Shown here in pieces: positions 47,948-58,874 of a DNA stretch of 64,000 nt; within the stretch, counting starts at the first letter, position 1, and every line of letters starts with the position of its first letter. Source of the DNA: Conchocele bisecta. Its lineage: Eukaryota > Mollusca > Bivalvia > Lucinida > Thyasiridae. The notes under the pieces were generated by a model that did no database searches, was not told the origin of the DNA, and saw only the letters and a list, made by a program, of their open reading frames with translations. Both the position numbers and the translations under genes were made by a program. The stretch spans positions 29,212,791 through 29,276,790 of the forward strand of contig CM055272.1 in NCBI GenBank assembly GCA_029237695.1, read 5' to 3'.

Positions 47948-49745
47948 TTGTCGCGCCTGCTTTAGCAGAGGCGCGACTATAGTCGGCGTTTTTTCCGTCG
48001 TCGTCGTCTGCGTCGTCGTCCGCGTCATCGTCGTCCGCGTCGGTCCGCGTCGTCCGGTTTTTTTGTAAGGCAAATAAAGTTATTGTTTTTTCACAATATC
48101 TCTTTAACCCCTTGCCAGACTTTGATAATATTTCATATCAATGTTTGTCATGGGATGATGCTTCATTACGCACACCCCCACATCAAAATTCTCAAGGTCA
48201 AGGTCATTTATTTACTTTTAATGTTCTGTAACATAAATGTGTTAAAAGTTATTGTTTTTTCATAATATCTCTTTAACCCCTTTTCAGACTTTGATAATAT
48301 TTCACATCAATGTTTGTCTAGGGATGATGCTTCATTATGCACACCCCCACATCCAAATTCTCAAGGTCAAGGTCATTTATTTACTTTTAATGTTCTGTAA
48401 CAGAAATGCGTTGAAGTTATTGTTTTTTCACAATATTTGTCTAGGGATGATGCTTCATTACGCACACCCCCACATCCAATTTCTCAAGGTCAAGGTCATT
48501 TATTTGCTTTTAATGTTCACCGGTTTTGTAACAGAAATGCGTTAAAGTTATTGTTTTTTCACAATATATCTAACCCCTTGCCAGACTTTGATAATATTTC
48601 ACATCAATGTTTGTCTAGGGATGATGCTTCATTATGCACACCCCCACATCAAAATTCTCACGGTCAAGGTCATTTATTTACTTTTAATGTTCTGTAACAT
48701 AAAATGCGTTAAACTTATTGTTTTTTCACAATATCTCTTTAACCCCTTCTCAGACTTTGATAATATTTCACATCAATGTTTGTCTAGGGATGATACTTCA
48801 TTATGCACACCCCCACATCCAAATTCTTAAGGTCAAGGTCATTTATTTACTTGTAATGTTCACCGGTTTTGTAACAGGAATTTGTTAAAAGTTATTGTTT
48901 TTTCATAATATCTCTTTAACCCCTTCTCAGACTTTGATAATATTTCACATCAATGTTTGTCTAGGGATGATGCTTCATTATGCACACCCCCACATCAAAA
49001 TTCTCAAGGTCAAGGTCATTTATTTACTTTTAATGTTCTGTAACAGAAACGCGTTGAAGTTATTGTTTTTTCACAATACATTGTATCTCTTTAACCCCTT
49101 CTCAGACTTTCATAATATTTCGCATCAATCTTTGTCTAGGGATGATGCTTCATTACGCACACCCCCACATCCAATTTCTCAAGGTCAAGGTCATTTATTT
49201 GCTTTTAATGTTCACCGGTTTTGTAACAGAAATGAGTTAAAGTTATTGTTTTTTCACAATATCTCTTTAACCCCTTGCCAGACTTTGATAATATTTCACA
49301 TCAATGTTTGTCTAGGGATGATGCTTCATTACGCACACCCCCACATCAAAATTCTCAAGGTCAAGGTCATTTATTTACTTTTAATGTTCTGTAACATAAA
49401 ATGCGTTAAACTTATTGTTTTTTCACAATATCTCTTTAACCCCTTCTCAGACTTTGATAATATTTCACATCAATGTTTGTCTAGGGATGATGCTTCATTA
49501 CGCACACCCCCACATACAAATTCTCAAGATCAAGGTCATTTATTTACTTGTAATGTTCGCCAGTTTTGTAACAGAAATGTGTTAAAGTTATTGTTTTTTC
49601 ACAATATCTCTAACCCCTTGCCAGACTTTGATAATATTTCGCATCAATCTTTGTCTAGGGATGATGCTTCATTTATTTACTGGTAATGTTCACGGTCAAA
49701 TGCCTCGGCAGGCGCGATACCGCTTCCGTGGTGGACTTCTTGTTT
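47948..49745 (+). mobile_element. D-type element, complete, ten core monomers
   Basis: Head hairpin TCGCGCCTGC TTTA GCAGAGGCGCGA, then CTATAGTCGGCG and a CGTCGTC/CGCGTC tract. About ten monomers, mostly 165-178 bp with two shortened copies, anchored on TTATTGTTTTTTCACAATAT; each carries CTCAAGGTCAAGGTCATTTA. Tail at about 49695: CAAATGCCTCGGCAGGCGCG, ATACCGC, ending GGACTTCTTGTTTT. GGCAGGCGCGA is the reverse complement of the head arm TCGCGCCTGC. The 263-codon frame at 48895-49686 is the monomers read through and is not a gene. Confidence 0.9.
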
Positions 49746-49840
49746 TATTCAATTTTGTCCCTCATTTCATGGTTCCGGATATTTTCTGTGGTTAATACAC
49801 TTATTTTATTACCATTATTTAATGTAGCTTATAGAAACAT

Positions 49841-50862
49841 TTTTATGCCCCCGCTACCGAAAGGTACGGGGGCATATAGTGTTACCGGCGTCCGTCCGTA
49901 CGTCCGTCTGTCCCGTCCGTCCGTCCGTACGTCCCGATATTACCATATTCTTTAGTAACTTCTACATGGCTTCACATATTATGTCAATATTTATACACGT
50001 GATACATATGAACATGCCTTACACACTCCACCCCCCAGTACTTCGACCTTGACCTTTGGCCTTGACCTTTTCCACTTTAAATGTTTGCTTGGCACTTTGG
50101 GACAAATCTACGTGCACGTTTCTCAATCCTACACTAACTTCTCAATACTTTTGCCAATCGCTTAAATATTTATACACATGATACATATGAACATGCCCTA
50201 CACACTCCACCACCCAGTACTTCGACCTTTACCTTTGACCTTCACCTTTTCTACTTTAAATGTTTACTTAGCACTTTTGGACAAATCTACGTGCACGTTT
50301 CTCAATCCTACAATAACTTCTCAATACTTTTGCCAATCGCTTAAATATATTATTTATACATATGATACATATGAACATGCCTTACACACTCCACCACCCA
50401 TTACTTCGACCTTCACCTTTGACCTTCACCTTTTTCACTTTAATTGTTTACTTGCCACTTTGGGACAAATCTACTTGCGCGTTTCTCAATCCTACACTAA
50501 CTTTCATACACACATTGCTCTAATGGTCCTCTACCGCCCTGTGACAAATCCACATTCGTCCTGCCCCCGCTAAGCACAGGGTCAAGGTCACAGACTTGGT
50601 GCGTTTGAAACCTTAACATTCAGTTAAATGGCTTATAATTTGTGTTTCCTTGCTCGGATCTGCTTCACATTTCACACATGCATTGCTTCAATGGTCCTCT
50701 ACCGCCCTGTGACAAATCCACATTTGTCCCGCCCCCACTAAGCCCAGGGTCAAGGTGCGTTCAAAACTTTAACGCTCGGGTAAATGGCTTATAATCAAAT
50801 ATGCCTCGTTTTCTTTGGCTGCCAGCGGGGGCATTCGTGTGCCGATAGGCCACATTTCTAGT
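49841..50862 (+). mobile_element. P element, complete, 1.02 kb
   Basis: Head hairpin ATGCCCCCGCTACCG / GGTACGGGGGCAT, ATAGTGTTACCGGCGTCCGT and a CCGT/ACGT tract to 49940. Core part 1: three units of about 180 bp with ACATATGAACATGCC at about 50004, 50185 and 50368, each with TTCGACCTTGACCTTTG-like boxes. Core part 2 (about 50500-50790): one full and one partial satellite A monomer. Tail: TTTCTTTGGCTGCCAG, GCGGGGGCATTCGTGTGCCG, GGCCACATTTCTAGT. This copy defines both ends of the element found in pieces at 1-6378. Confidence 0.9.
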
Positions 50863-51600
50863 TTTTGTATTTGTTAAAAAACTTATAGATACATGTATAT
50901 TGCATAATGTCATTTGAATCGTCTTAGTTACATACAACTATTTGTCTGGACCAAATCTATACACGCAAGCAATATCTTCCCCTCTCTTGGGGCGGTGCAT
51001 GGACATACGATGTGTGGGTTGGTTTAGCCAGCAAAACATTTCCAAGGGCCGGGAATAGGGAGGCGAAAAGTTTAGAATGTGTCTAAATCCTGGTTTTGTT
51101 TCACGTTTTTCTTTTTGATAGATAGATTGACAAAATCAATGGACTGAACGTCCTGAAGTTCTTCGCAGGATGTGTTTGTGGATGACGCATACACTAATAA
51201 TTAATCTAGAATGGAAAACGTTTCACGAAAAATAAGCACGGGAATGTCACAACAACAACAACAACAACAAATTTTCAGAAACCTTACGAAAACTGACCCA
51301 GATCATGACCGTTTTGTATATCTGATGCGGTTTGTCAATCTCTAACAAGATGCCCTCTATAGACAAACAACATGATGTTGTGATCTGCCTAACAGTACTA
51401 CAAACAATCTGTGAGTGCTCGTTCTGGGTCGAATTGCCAAGTGGGCGAAAACGTTGAGTTAAAAATAGATTTTGGAAAACCCAAAATGATAAATAGAGAT
51501 AGCTATTCTTAGAAACCGAAGATTGTATTCGTGCACCGTACCATGGAGTGAACCGAATCGCGAATAATCGAGCAAAGTTTATTTTGATTTTTTATTCGAC
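50863..51600. other. Intergenic, no gene seen
   Basis: Mixed composition with an ACA-rich microsatellite, (ACAACA)n, at 51249-51271. No supportable frame or repeat boundary. Confidence 0.4.
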
Positions 51601-51855
51601 TGCCAGGTCATTGATTATCTCCCCCTTTTTCGACTTAGAATTTCACCATTTTGCCTTGTAACTTCTAAACCGTAAGGCTTGATTCTTGGTATACACGTGT
51701 AGCTTCTTTATGGTGTGTAGATGCACAAAGTGATTTTCTATTTTTGCATTAAACTGAGCCATGGATTATCTCCCCACTTTGGACTTGGAATTTTGCCTCG
51801 TTTACGATCAAAGCGATATGTGGGGCATCCGTGTTCTATGAACACATTTTCTGGT
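51601..51855 (+). mobile_element. G-family core and tail
   Basis: Two diverged units (ATTGATTATCTCCCCCTTTT and ATGGATTATCTCCCCACTTT, about 155 bp apart) followed by the tail ATATGTGGGGCATCCGTG, TTCTATGAACACATTTTC, TGGTT. The tail matches the end of the short G element at 57906-58062. Confidence 0.6.
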
Positions 51856-52298
51856 TAAATTATTTATATCAACTAAATGCGTCACATGAATAATAAAAAA
51901 AAATTACGTATAGAGTATACACATCAAAAATAAATAAATGGAATAAATAGATGTTTCTAGTATTATTTTAAGGAAACACGGTCATTGCCCCTGATATCAA
52001 ACTGGCAATTCGTGTTTGATTTCAAACGTATAATATTGTTAATTAGCACGTCTGGTAATCGTAAATTAATGTTCATTTTTCCCGAAAAATGTCATTTCTA
52101 AAGAATAAACAAAAAGAATGTCTTCTTATATACGTAGTCACAAAAGAAACACTACATACATACGATTGTGAATACATGTATTGTAAACATTACATTTTAC
52201 TTTATTCTCAAATATAGCTTGAAATTCGAATGTATTGCAATAATTTCATTAACAAAATGTCAAGTTATCCACCAGATGCTGACGTCAGACCGTTGCGA
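51856..52298. other. Intergenic, no gene seen
   Basis: AT-rich. Nothing recognised. Confidence 0.4.
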
Positions 52299-52625
52299 AT
52301 CACGTAGGAGTCACCATACGAAGTCACACAGAAGTCAGTAGAGCGTATGGCCACAATTTGCATCCATAACAGCAATACAGTGGCGACGCATGGACCTGAT
52401 AAGTGTCTGAATTTCATTCTGTGGTATCGCATTCCACTCTTGTTCAAGAAAGAGTTCTAACTGAGCCAACGTCGCCGGTTTCCCACGTCTTAGTCGACGA
52501 TCCAACACATCCCAGAGGTTCTCTATTGGCGACAGATCTGGAGACTTTGCCAGCCAAGGAAGAACGTCCTCCTGCTGCTGCTGGAGGTAGGCGGTGCAGA
52601 CACGAGCGGTGTGGCACAATGGCAC
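52299..52625 (-). pseudogene. Tc1-like transposase, C-terminal third
   Basis: Minus-strand frame 52335-52625 reads HTARVCTAYLQQQQEDVLPW, AKSPDLSPIENLWDVLDRRL and EWNAIPQNEIQTLIRSMRRH, then CGHTLY. DLSPIENLWD holds the third catalytic acidic residue (Glu) of the DDE triad in Tc1/mariner transposases, and the spacing is typical. The central part of the protein is 1.8 kb away at 54449-55080, so the gene is split. The plus-strand frame over this region is a shadow. Confidence 0.9.
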
Positions 52626-52857
52626 AAATCGGCGTTATTTACCATCTTTGGACCCCTATATCTTATGATAGAGACGAGATATACAGCTGTAATTGCGAGG
52701 ACTTGTACATAATATGAGTCTCTATCGTACGGTATGTCACATGACCCTACAAGTAAAGGGACTTATAGAGTAGAAGCTGTGAAAGTAGGTCAACTTTGGT
52801 GGGAAAAAAAAAATTTGTTTCAAAGAGGGGAGGAGTGTTGTACATAGTACATACGTT

Positions 52858-53530
52858 ATTTCGATAGTAGTTGCCAATAAGGAGTGCTTTGGTTACCGCA
52901 TGTCGTTTAAAGTGCCAGTTTAGGCCTAAAAAGGTGTTCAAGAGCGAAACTCAAGTGTTGCGATATTTGTTGAAAAAGTGATATTTCGCAATTTTCAAAG
53001 TCCTCAAAAATGTTGAAAAACGTCGAAGTCGCACAATCCAATTACAGTTCGTTTAAGATAAACATCACCGCTGTATATAGGTGCAAGTTTCGTAGAAATC
53101 GGAGTAGGATTCAATGAGATACGGTCGAATGAAAATGACCCTAAAACGAGCAAAAAACCGACAGTGTGCACCCAAAAGCGACGTTAATAACTTTGTCACG
53201 CACAGAGATATTGAGTCGCATATTTCCATAGTAGTTGCCAATAAGGAGTGCTTTCGTTACCGCGTGTCACTTATAGTGCGAGTTTAGGCATAAAAAAGTT
53301 ATCCGGAGCGGAACTTAAGTGTTGCAATATTTTTGAAAAAACTGATATTTCGCCATTTTCAAAGTGCTCAAAAATGTTGAAAAACGTCCAAGTCGCACAA
53401 ACCAATTACAGTTACTTGAAGAGGAACAACACCCCTGTATACAGGTGCAAGTTTCGTACAAATCGGAGTAGGATTCAATGAGATACGGTACAGTGAAAAT
53501 GACCTAAAACGACACAAAACCGACAGTGTG
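52858..53530. repeat. 365-bp tandem duplication
   Basis: GTAGTTGCCAATAAGGAGTG at 52866 and 53231. Both units continue with AAAATGTTGAAAAACGTC, GTGCAAGTTTCGTA.AAATC, GGAGTAGGATTCAATGAGAT and AACCGACAGTGTG. Roughly 85-90% alike by eye. Confidence 0.88.
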
Positions 53531-53870
53531 TTAGCCGATTCCGAGATAGTCCCGTGGTATTTCTCTATATATTTGGCATTGCAACTGCATAGGACCTCGC
53601 CATTACGCCTATCAGTAGCCATAGTAACGATGCAGGGTGTGTGCAAATATCAGCGCTGTATCTCAAAGGGAACCCTGCAATATGATAGACGTTTTGAAAA
53701 GGCCCCCTTTTTTTGCGCGAACAAAATAATTATTTTTTACACAATTTACGGCATCATTTCTTTTTGTTTTCTAAGTCGAAATTGGAGAAAGTAATTAGGA
53801 AATTTTGTAGGGATTTATCTCCCCTACACGTTGCAATAAAGAACGGAACGCTAGCACCGGTATTGAGGCC

Positions 53871-54407
53871 GTGCCGAGTTTTGAAACACCTGGGGGGGTC
53901 GAGCGAAAAAAGTTGTTCCGGGACTATTGGAAAGCCTACTCCCCCGGGACTGCTGAGTTTTCACAACACTATTGTCAGCTTGTTTATAGAGGGATATCCA
54001 CCCAATTTATAGGAACCTCGCGGCTCAGTACTCCCTACATTCTCAATAATTTGCAGCCCCATAGGAAGTCAAACTCGTCAGATATTGCGAGTGGAACACA
54101 CCACCCCGCGGGACTATACCGGGGAATCCGGCTAACAGATTTTGGCGAAACTTTTCAAGGTCACCCCAAGGTCACGTGGTCAACGAATCAGGGAAACGAA
54201 TACAGGTCATTGAAGAACTCATCAATGTTTATTAAAAGTGTCTATAGGGGACCCTTAACTATTACTAACAACAAAGTTGACTTAGGGTTAACTTGGTATG
54301 AGATAATTTTCAGATGTAAGTTGGTGTCTATAGGGGTTGAGGGCATTATTTTTGTTTCATGGTTTATGGTGCAAGGTGACCCCCAGGGATCGACAGGGGT
54401 CGTCTAA
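53871..54407 (+). CDS. Hypothetical ORF, 178 codons, doubtful
   Basis: Starts at ATG 53871 and ends at TAA 54405-54407. It reads FETPGGVERKKLFRDYWK near the start, YRGIRLTDFGETFQGHPKV in the middle and WYEIIFRCKLVSIGVEGIIF near the end. I recognise no domain. It lies in the insertion that splits the Tc1-like gene, beside tandem repeats, and includes a CAAGGTCACCCCAAGGTCAC repeat at DNA level. The phrase VYRG or LYRG recurs three times, which suggests repeat-derived sequence rather than a gene. It could be a chance frame. Confidence 0.2.
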   Translation: MPSFETPGGVERKKLFRDYWKAYSPGTAEFSQHYCQLVYRGISTQFIGTSRLSTPYILNNLQPHRKSNSSDIASGTHHPAGLYRGIRLTDFGETFQGHPKVTWSTNQGNEYRSLKNSSMFIKSVYRGPLTITNNKVDLGLTWYEIIFRCKLVSIGVEGIIFVSWFMVQGDPQGSTGVV

Positions 54408-54448
54408 GGGTCGCAGGGATGCCTACGAACCCCCAATCCCTCTAATTT

Positions 54449-55080
54449 TCATGAGTATAGGACGTTGGTGTTAATCAGGGGAACAACAACAGGTTCCAGT
54501 ATCTCATCCCAATAACGTAATCCTGTCAGGTTTCCTGGTACAACAACTAGCCTGGAGTGATGGTGGAGGGAAATGGCACGGCGCCACCCCATACAATGAC
54601 GCTGCCGCCTCCATACCGGTCCACTTAATGTACGCACGCGTCAGCGAGGCGTTCTCCGCGTCTCCTGTAGACCCAGTCACGTCCGTCTGTATTCGTCACT
54701 GAATTATTCCATTGAGTCCATCGCATGTGCTGACATGCCCACTGTGCCCTATCATTTCAATGATGTGGCTTAAGTTTCGATCCTTTGTACAGACTGTTTG
54801 CGCACTAATCCGGTTGTTGGTTCGACCAGGCGTAACAGCAACAGTTGATGGAGTAGATAGAAAACGGTTACGTAAGCGGGATGTCCTTATGTGACGGTCC
54901 TGAGCACGTGTAGTTACTCGTGGCCTGCATGAACGGGGGTGATCATCAACTGATCCACGTGTTCTGTATCGTTATTGTAATGCGCGACACTCCAAATTGA
55001 GCGGCGACGTAAATGTGACGCCGACCAGATTCCAACAATCCAATCGCTCTAAGTCGCTGATTTTCATTTAATCTCGGCAT
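54449..55080 (-). pseudogene. Tc1-like transposase, N-terminal and central parts
   Basis: Begins at the minus-strand ATG at 55078-55080. MPRLNENQRLRAIGLLESGR, HIYVAAQFGVSRITI is the N-terminal helix-turn-helix DNA-binding domain. After stops and shifts the central catalytic part appears in 54449-54637: GPVWRRQRHCMGWRRAISLH, HHSRLVVVPGNLTGLRYWDE, ILEPVVVPL. It continues at 52625 after the insertion. Terminal inverted repeats of the transposon were not found. Confidence 0.85.
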
Positions 55081-55648
55081 TCCGTTTCACAACTTTTCCT
55101 CAACGTTTGATGTTTTTCTTTCGTTTGCGTACAAGCCCTGTATGCACACTGGTTGTTTTACCTGTACATTTACCTCAGAGTGTGGATATCAGGGAGCTCG
55201 TGCAAATCATTAAAATTGACTTAACTGAAGAACGGTTGAGTGGACACGGTTCAAATTCGGACATTCCCTTGCGACACGACTTGTACAACAATGTATACTC
55301 TGACCAAATGCGTTCGTTCACCCGTTTTGATAATTTATGCTTTTAAAATATGTATCGTTTCTTTTGTGGCTACGTGCATTATAACTTGGCATGTAGGTTT
55401 AAGTGTTATATTGGGTCTGTTGATTATTCACAGATTAGATAAATTAACCTGGACATAATTTGTCTGTTTGTGACTTAATTATTATAATAAAAATTGGATA
55501 AAAAGTAGTGATTCATGGCATGTACGTGAGTTATATTGGTGATACATGCAGGGCTCCAGATAAGTTGTGTATCTACATGTAAAGAGTATTGTACCCCCAT
55601 ATTTCAAATTCAATGCGTATTATACTTTTACAAATGTATTATTGATTT
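55081..55648. other. Intergenic, no gene seen
   Basis: The frame at 55107-55346 shows no recognisable protein motifs. AT-rich from 55440. Confidence 0.4.
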
Positions 55649-57390
55649 TTATGCCACCGGGTTTCGAAGAAACGGGTGGCATATAGTGTTTGGACCGTCT
55701 GTCTGTCCATCTGTCCGTCCATCCGTATGTCCGGGCACACATTAGGGTACTTATGTGGCTAGCCCCACAGGGTTATGGACTTGTTAAAGGATAGGGTTGG
55801 TTACAATTAGCCACCTAAAAAATTGTTTTATGTGGCTAAAAATCGTTTTATGTGGCTAATATTTAACATGTGATAAGCCACATAAGTACCCTAATGTAAG
55901 AACGTCCGTCCGTCCGTCCGTCCGTCCGTCCGTCCGGGCAGACATTCGGGTACTTATGTGGCTAGCCCCACAGGGTTATGGACTTGTTAAAGGATAGGGT
56001 TGGTTACAATTAGCCACCTAAAATATCGTTTTATGTGGCTAAAAATCGTTTTATGTGGCTAATATTTAACATGTAATAAGCCACATAGTTACCTGAAAGT
56101 AAAGACGTCCGTCCGTCCGTCCGTCCGTCCGTCGGTACGTCCGTACGTCCGTCCGTCCGTCCGTCCGTGCACACATTAGGGTACTTATGTGGCTAGCCCC
56201 ACAGGGTTATGGACTTAGTAAATGATAGGGTTGGTTACAATTCGCCACCTAAAAAATCCTTTTATGTGGCTAAAAATCGTTTTATGTGGCTAATATTTAA
56301 CATGTGATAAGCCACATAAGTATAGTACTGTAAGAATGTCCATCCGTCCATCGTCGTCCGTCCGGGCAGACATTCGGGTACTTATGTGGCTAGCCCCACA
56401 GGGTTATGGACTTGTTAAAGGATAGGGTTGGTTACAATTAGCCACCTAAAAAATCGTTTTATGTGGCTAAAAATCGTTTTATGTGGCTAATATTTAACAT
56501 GTGATAAGCCACATAGTTACCTGAAAGTAAAGATGTCCGTCCGTCCGTCCGTCCGTCCGGGCAGACATTCGGGTACTTATGTGGCTAGCCCCACAGGGTT
56601 ATGGACTTGGGAAAGGATAGGGTTGGTTACAATTAGCCACCTAAAAAATCCTTTTATGTGACTAAAAATCGTTTTATGTGGCTAATATTTAACATGTGAT
56701 AAGCCACATAAGTATAGTACTGTAAGAACGTCCGTCCGTCCGTCCGTCCGTCCGTCCGTCCGGGCACACATTAGGGTACTTATGTGGCTAGCCCCACAGG
56801 GTTATGGACTTGGTAAAGGATAGGGTTGGTTACAATTAGCCACCATAAAAAAATCCTTTTATGTGGCTAAAAATCGTTTTATGTGGCTAATATTTAACAT
56901 GTGATAAGCCACATAAGTATAGTACTGTAAGAACGTCCGTCCGTCCGTCCGGGCACACATTAGGGTACTTATGTGGCTAGCCCCACAGGGTTATGGACTT
57001 AGTAAAGGATAGGGTTGGTTACAATTCGCCACCTAAAAAATCCTTTTATGTGGCTAAAAATCGTTTTATGTGGCTAATATTTAACATGTTATAAGCCACA
57101 TAAGTATAGTACTGTAAGAACGTCCGTGTCCGTGTCCGTCCGTCTGTCCGTCCATGCATCCATCCGAGCTTACAAATGGATACATATGTGGCTAGGAGAA
57201 CAATAGGTTATGTAATATTCTATTGTTCCTTGATTTTATGTGGCTAAAAATGGGTTTATGTGGCTACAGAACAATAGGGATGAACAAAGGAAAAGGTTAG
57301 GGTTAGCCACATAAGTATCCCTTTGTAGGAACGTCCGTCCATGCATCCGTCCGTCCGTACAAACGAGAGCTACATTGTGAGGTTAACCAC
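55649..57390 (+). mobile_element. E-family head and palindromic modules in (CCGT)n
   Basis: Head hairpin ATGCCACCGGGTTTCG / AAACGGGTGGCAT, ATAGTGTTTGGACCGTC, then CCGT tracts. Seven modules of about 160 bp start at GGGTACTTATGTGGCTAG (55744, 55948, 56179, 56376, 56571, 56774, 56963), each followed by (CCGT)n of 4-9 repeats. The module arms are inverted: CATTAGGGTACTTATGTGGC versus GCCACATAAGTACCCTAATG. Inside are three copies of TTTTATGTGGCTAA and GATAGGGTTGGTTACAATT. A diverged eighth module (about 57172-57333) keeps the inverted arms. No tail recognised. Confidence 0.88.
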
Positions 57391-57650
57391 ACAGTGATGG
57401 ACTTGTTAAGAGATGCTTATTCCGTTTTAACCCCGTTATAAATTGCTCTTGTGGGGTTATTTTGTCTTGGGGTTGTTTTTTCTGTTTGATTGATCTTTAT
57501 GGGGTTTGATTTAGGATAGGTTAGGGTTAGGAACCACACAATGTATGTCTCGTAAGTCCGTCCATCCATCCGCATGCGGCCCCTGTGCGCAAGGTCAAGG
57601 TCAAATGCCTCGGCGGGCTCCACATGCGGGCCGCGGCCATCTGGTTGTAA
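57391..57650 (+). mobile_element. Degenerate module and D-type tail
   Basis: A GGGGTTATTTTGTCTTGGGG stretch and AGGATAGGTTAGGGTTAGG precede CCGTCCATCC. Then come GCAAGGTCAAGGTCAAATGC and the tail CTCGGCGGGCTCCACATGCG, GGCCGCGGCCATCTGGTTG (57608-57646). It has no head of its own. Confidence 0.65.
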
Positions 57651-57905
57651 AATTTTCATTAAACTTTTTACCCATCTTATATCTCCTCAACCGCTTCACT
57701 CATTGACTTGAAACTTCATACACATCTTTATCAATGTGTACAGTACAGTTTATCCGCATGACCCCTTATCCGACCATATTTCATGTCTCCCGACCTGTCC
57801 GGATAATCTGTGTTGTACTGTATATTCATTGAGTGGCATTCCCGTACCAATGCCACTCCAATTGTCCAGCTAATGCCTCAACGTTTACTGTAACCCTTGT
57901 GCATT

Positions 57906-58062
57906 TTATGCCCCACCACGGTAGTGTAGGGGGAATTTAGGATACCCCTTGTCCGTCCGTCCGTCCGTCCCGCCTGTCCATCCCGCCAATGTTAAGTTTT
58001 CGCGTTTAGGTTTGACAAAGTGGTAGGTGGGACATCCGTGTTCTCCCAACTCAATTTCTAGT
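57906..58062 (+). mobile_element. G element, short
   Basis: Head TTATGCCCCACCACGGTAGT, GTAGGGGGAATTTAGG, then (CCGT)4 and a scrap of core with AATGTTAAGTTTTCGCG (shared with family C). Tail GTAGGTGGGACATCCGTGTT, CTCCCAACTCAATTTC, TAGTTTT. About 157 bp: head, microsatellite and tail with almost no core. Confidence 0.65.
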
Positions 58063-58691
58063 TTTACTTCTGACTGACATGCTTATCCGAAGAGCATTGT
58101 GTGGCCTTGTAGGCGTTCATGTGTACACATCAGCCACTGCAGGCGTTCATGTGCACACATCAGCCACTGCTCAAACCTCCATTCATATTACCACCCTGCA
58201 ATGTGTATTCCTTGTGCGACAATCTTTCCTGTCCACTATCCATTATTTCAAGATTATATTAAAGTCCCCGAATATGACCTGCTATCACGTTTTCCCATAA
58301 ATCGATCAAACGCCTTTCTATTTAGACACACTTCGAAACTGTGTGCATTCATTTTGGTAAAATTATGACTTTGTAAAAGTTGAGTAAAAGTTGATGAGGC
58401 CAAAAGATTTTGCTGTGGTAAGATCACCTGGCAACAAATATTGTAAATTGAACTGCTGAATTTGGGCATTCTCTCCATGTGTATTCTCAGCTCTAAATGT
58501 CTTAATTTACAAGTCACTGAGCCATATACAAATCATAACATCATGCATATATTATCCATTCCATTCCTCGGTGGGCGCGACATGCTGGCCGCGGCCATTC
58601 GAGTTTCTCCAATCACTCACTCAGTGATTGCTGTTGTATTCATGAATGCTCAACAGCGGTGGCATTTTGTTTTACAAACAATTTTCTAGTT
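58063..58691. other. Mostly unique, with a D-type tail remnant
   Basis: 58111-58170 is a 31-bp tandem duplication (GGCGTTCATGTG.ACACATC, AGCCACTGC). 58561-58606 is a D-type tail (CCTCGGTGGGCGCGACATGC, TGGCCGCGGCCATTC) with no recognisable core or head. No gene is supported; the frames at 58079-58517 lack protein features. Confidence 0.5.
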
Positions 58692-58874
58692 GGTTTTTGC
58701 GACCAGTGTAGCTCATGATCAAATAGCACACTCCTGTAGCTGGATAAAGATCTATATTGCGGTTCAGACACAATTTACGGATGTTTCATTGGAATGGCTG
58801 CAGATGCACAGGCTGATCTAGATCTACACTGGTCGCAAAACCCATAAGCCCTATTTCTCCAGTCACAGCCACAT
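58692..58874. mobile_element. MITE-1, copy 3
   Basis: Inner arms GGTTTTTGCGACCAGTGTAG and CTACACTGGTCGCAAAACCC. The right terminus CCTATTTCTCCAGTCACAGCC matches the copy at 26208. The left terminal part is missing. Confidence 0.7.

Larger units (their letters stand above)
52626..54448. mobile_element. 1.8-kb insertion splitting the Tc1-like gene
   Basis: Bounded on both sides by transposase sequence. It contains a 365-bp tandem duplication (52858-53530) and an open frame at 53871-54407. The left end has GATAGAGAC / GTCTCTATC as a small hairpin (about 52668-52728). No known transposase or RT is seen in it. Exact junctions and target duplication could not be fixed by eye. Confidence 0.5.

Noticed and set aside
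48895..49686. 263-codon open frame
   Set aside because: It is several tandem core monomers read through; each stretch repeats the same 50-60 residues and it lies inside a complete D element.
52403..52717. Plus-strand frame of 104 codons
   Set aside because: Shadow of the minus-strand Tc1-like transposase, whose motifs are clear.
55700..57170. CRISPR-like look of regular repeats and spacers
   Set aside because: The spacers are copies of one palindromic module, the separators are microsatellites, and the DNA is eukaryotic.
57290..57535. TTAGGG-like strings suggesting interstitial telomere sequence
   Set aside because: Only one or two adjacent hexamers occur (GGTTAGGGTTAG), always inside the modules; no tandem run.
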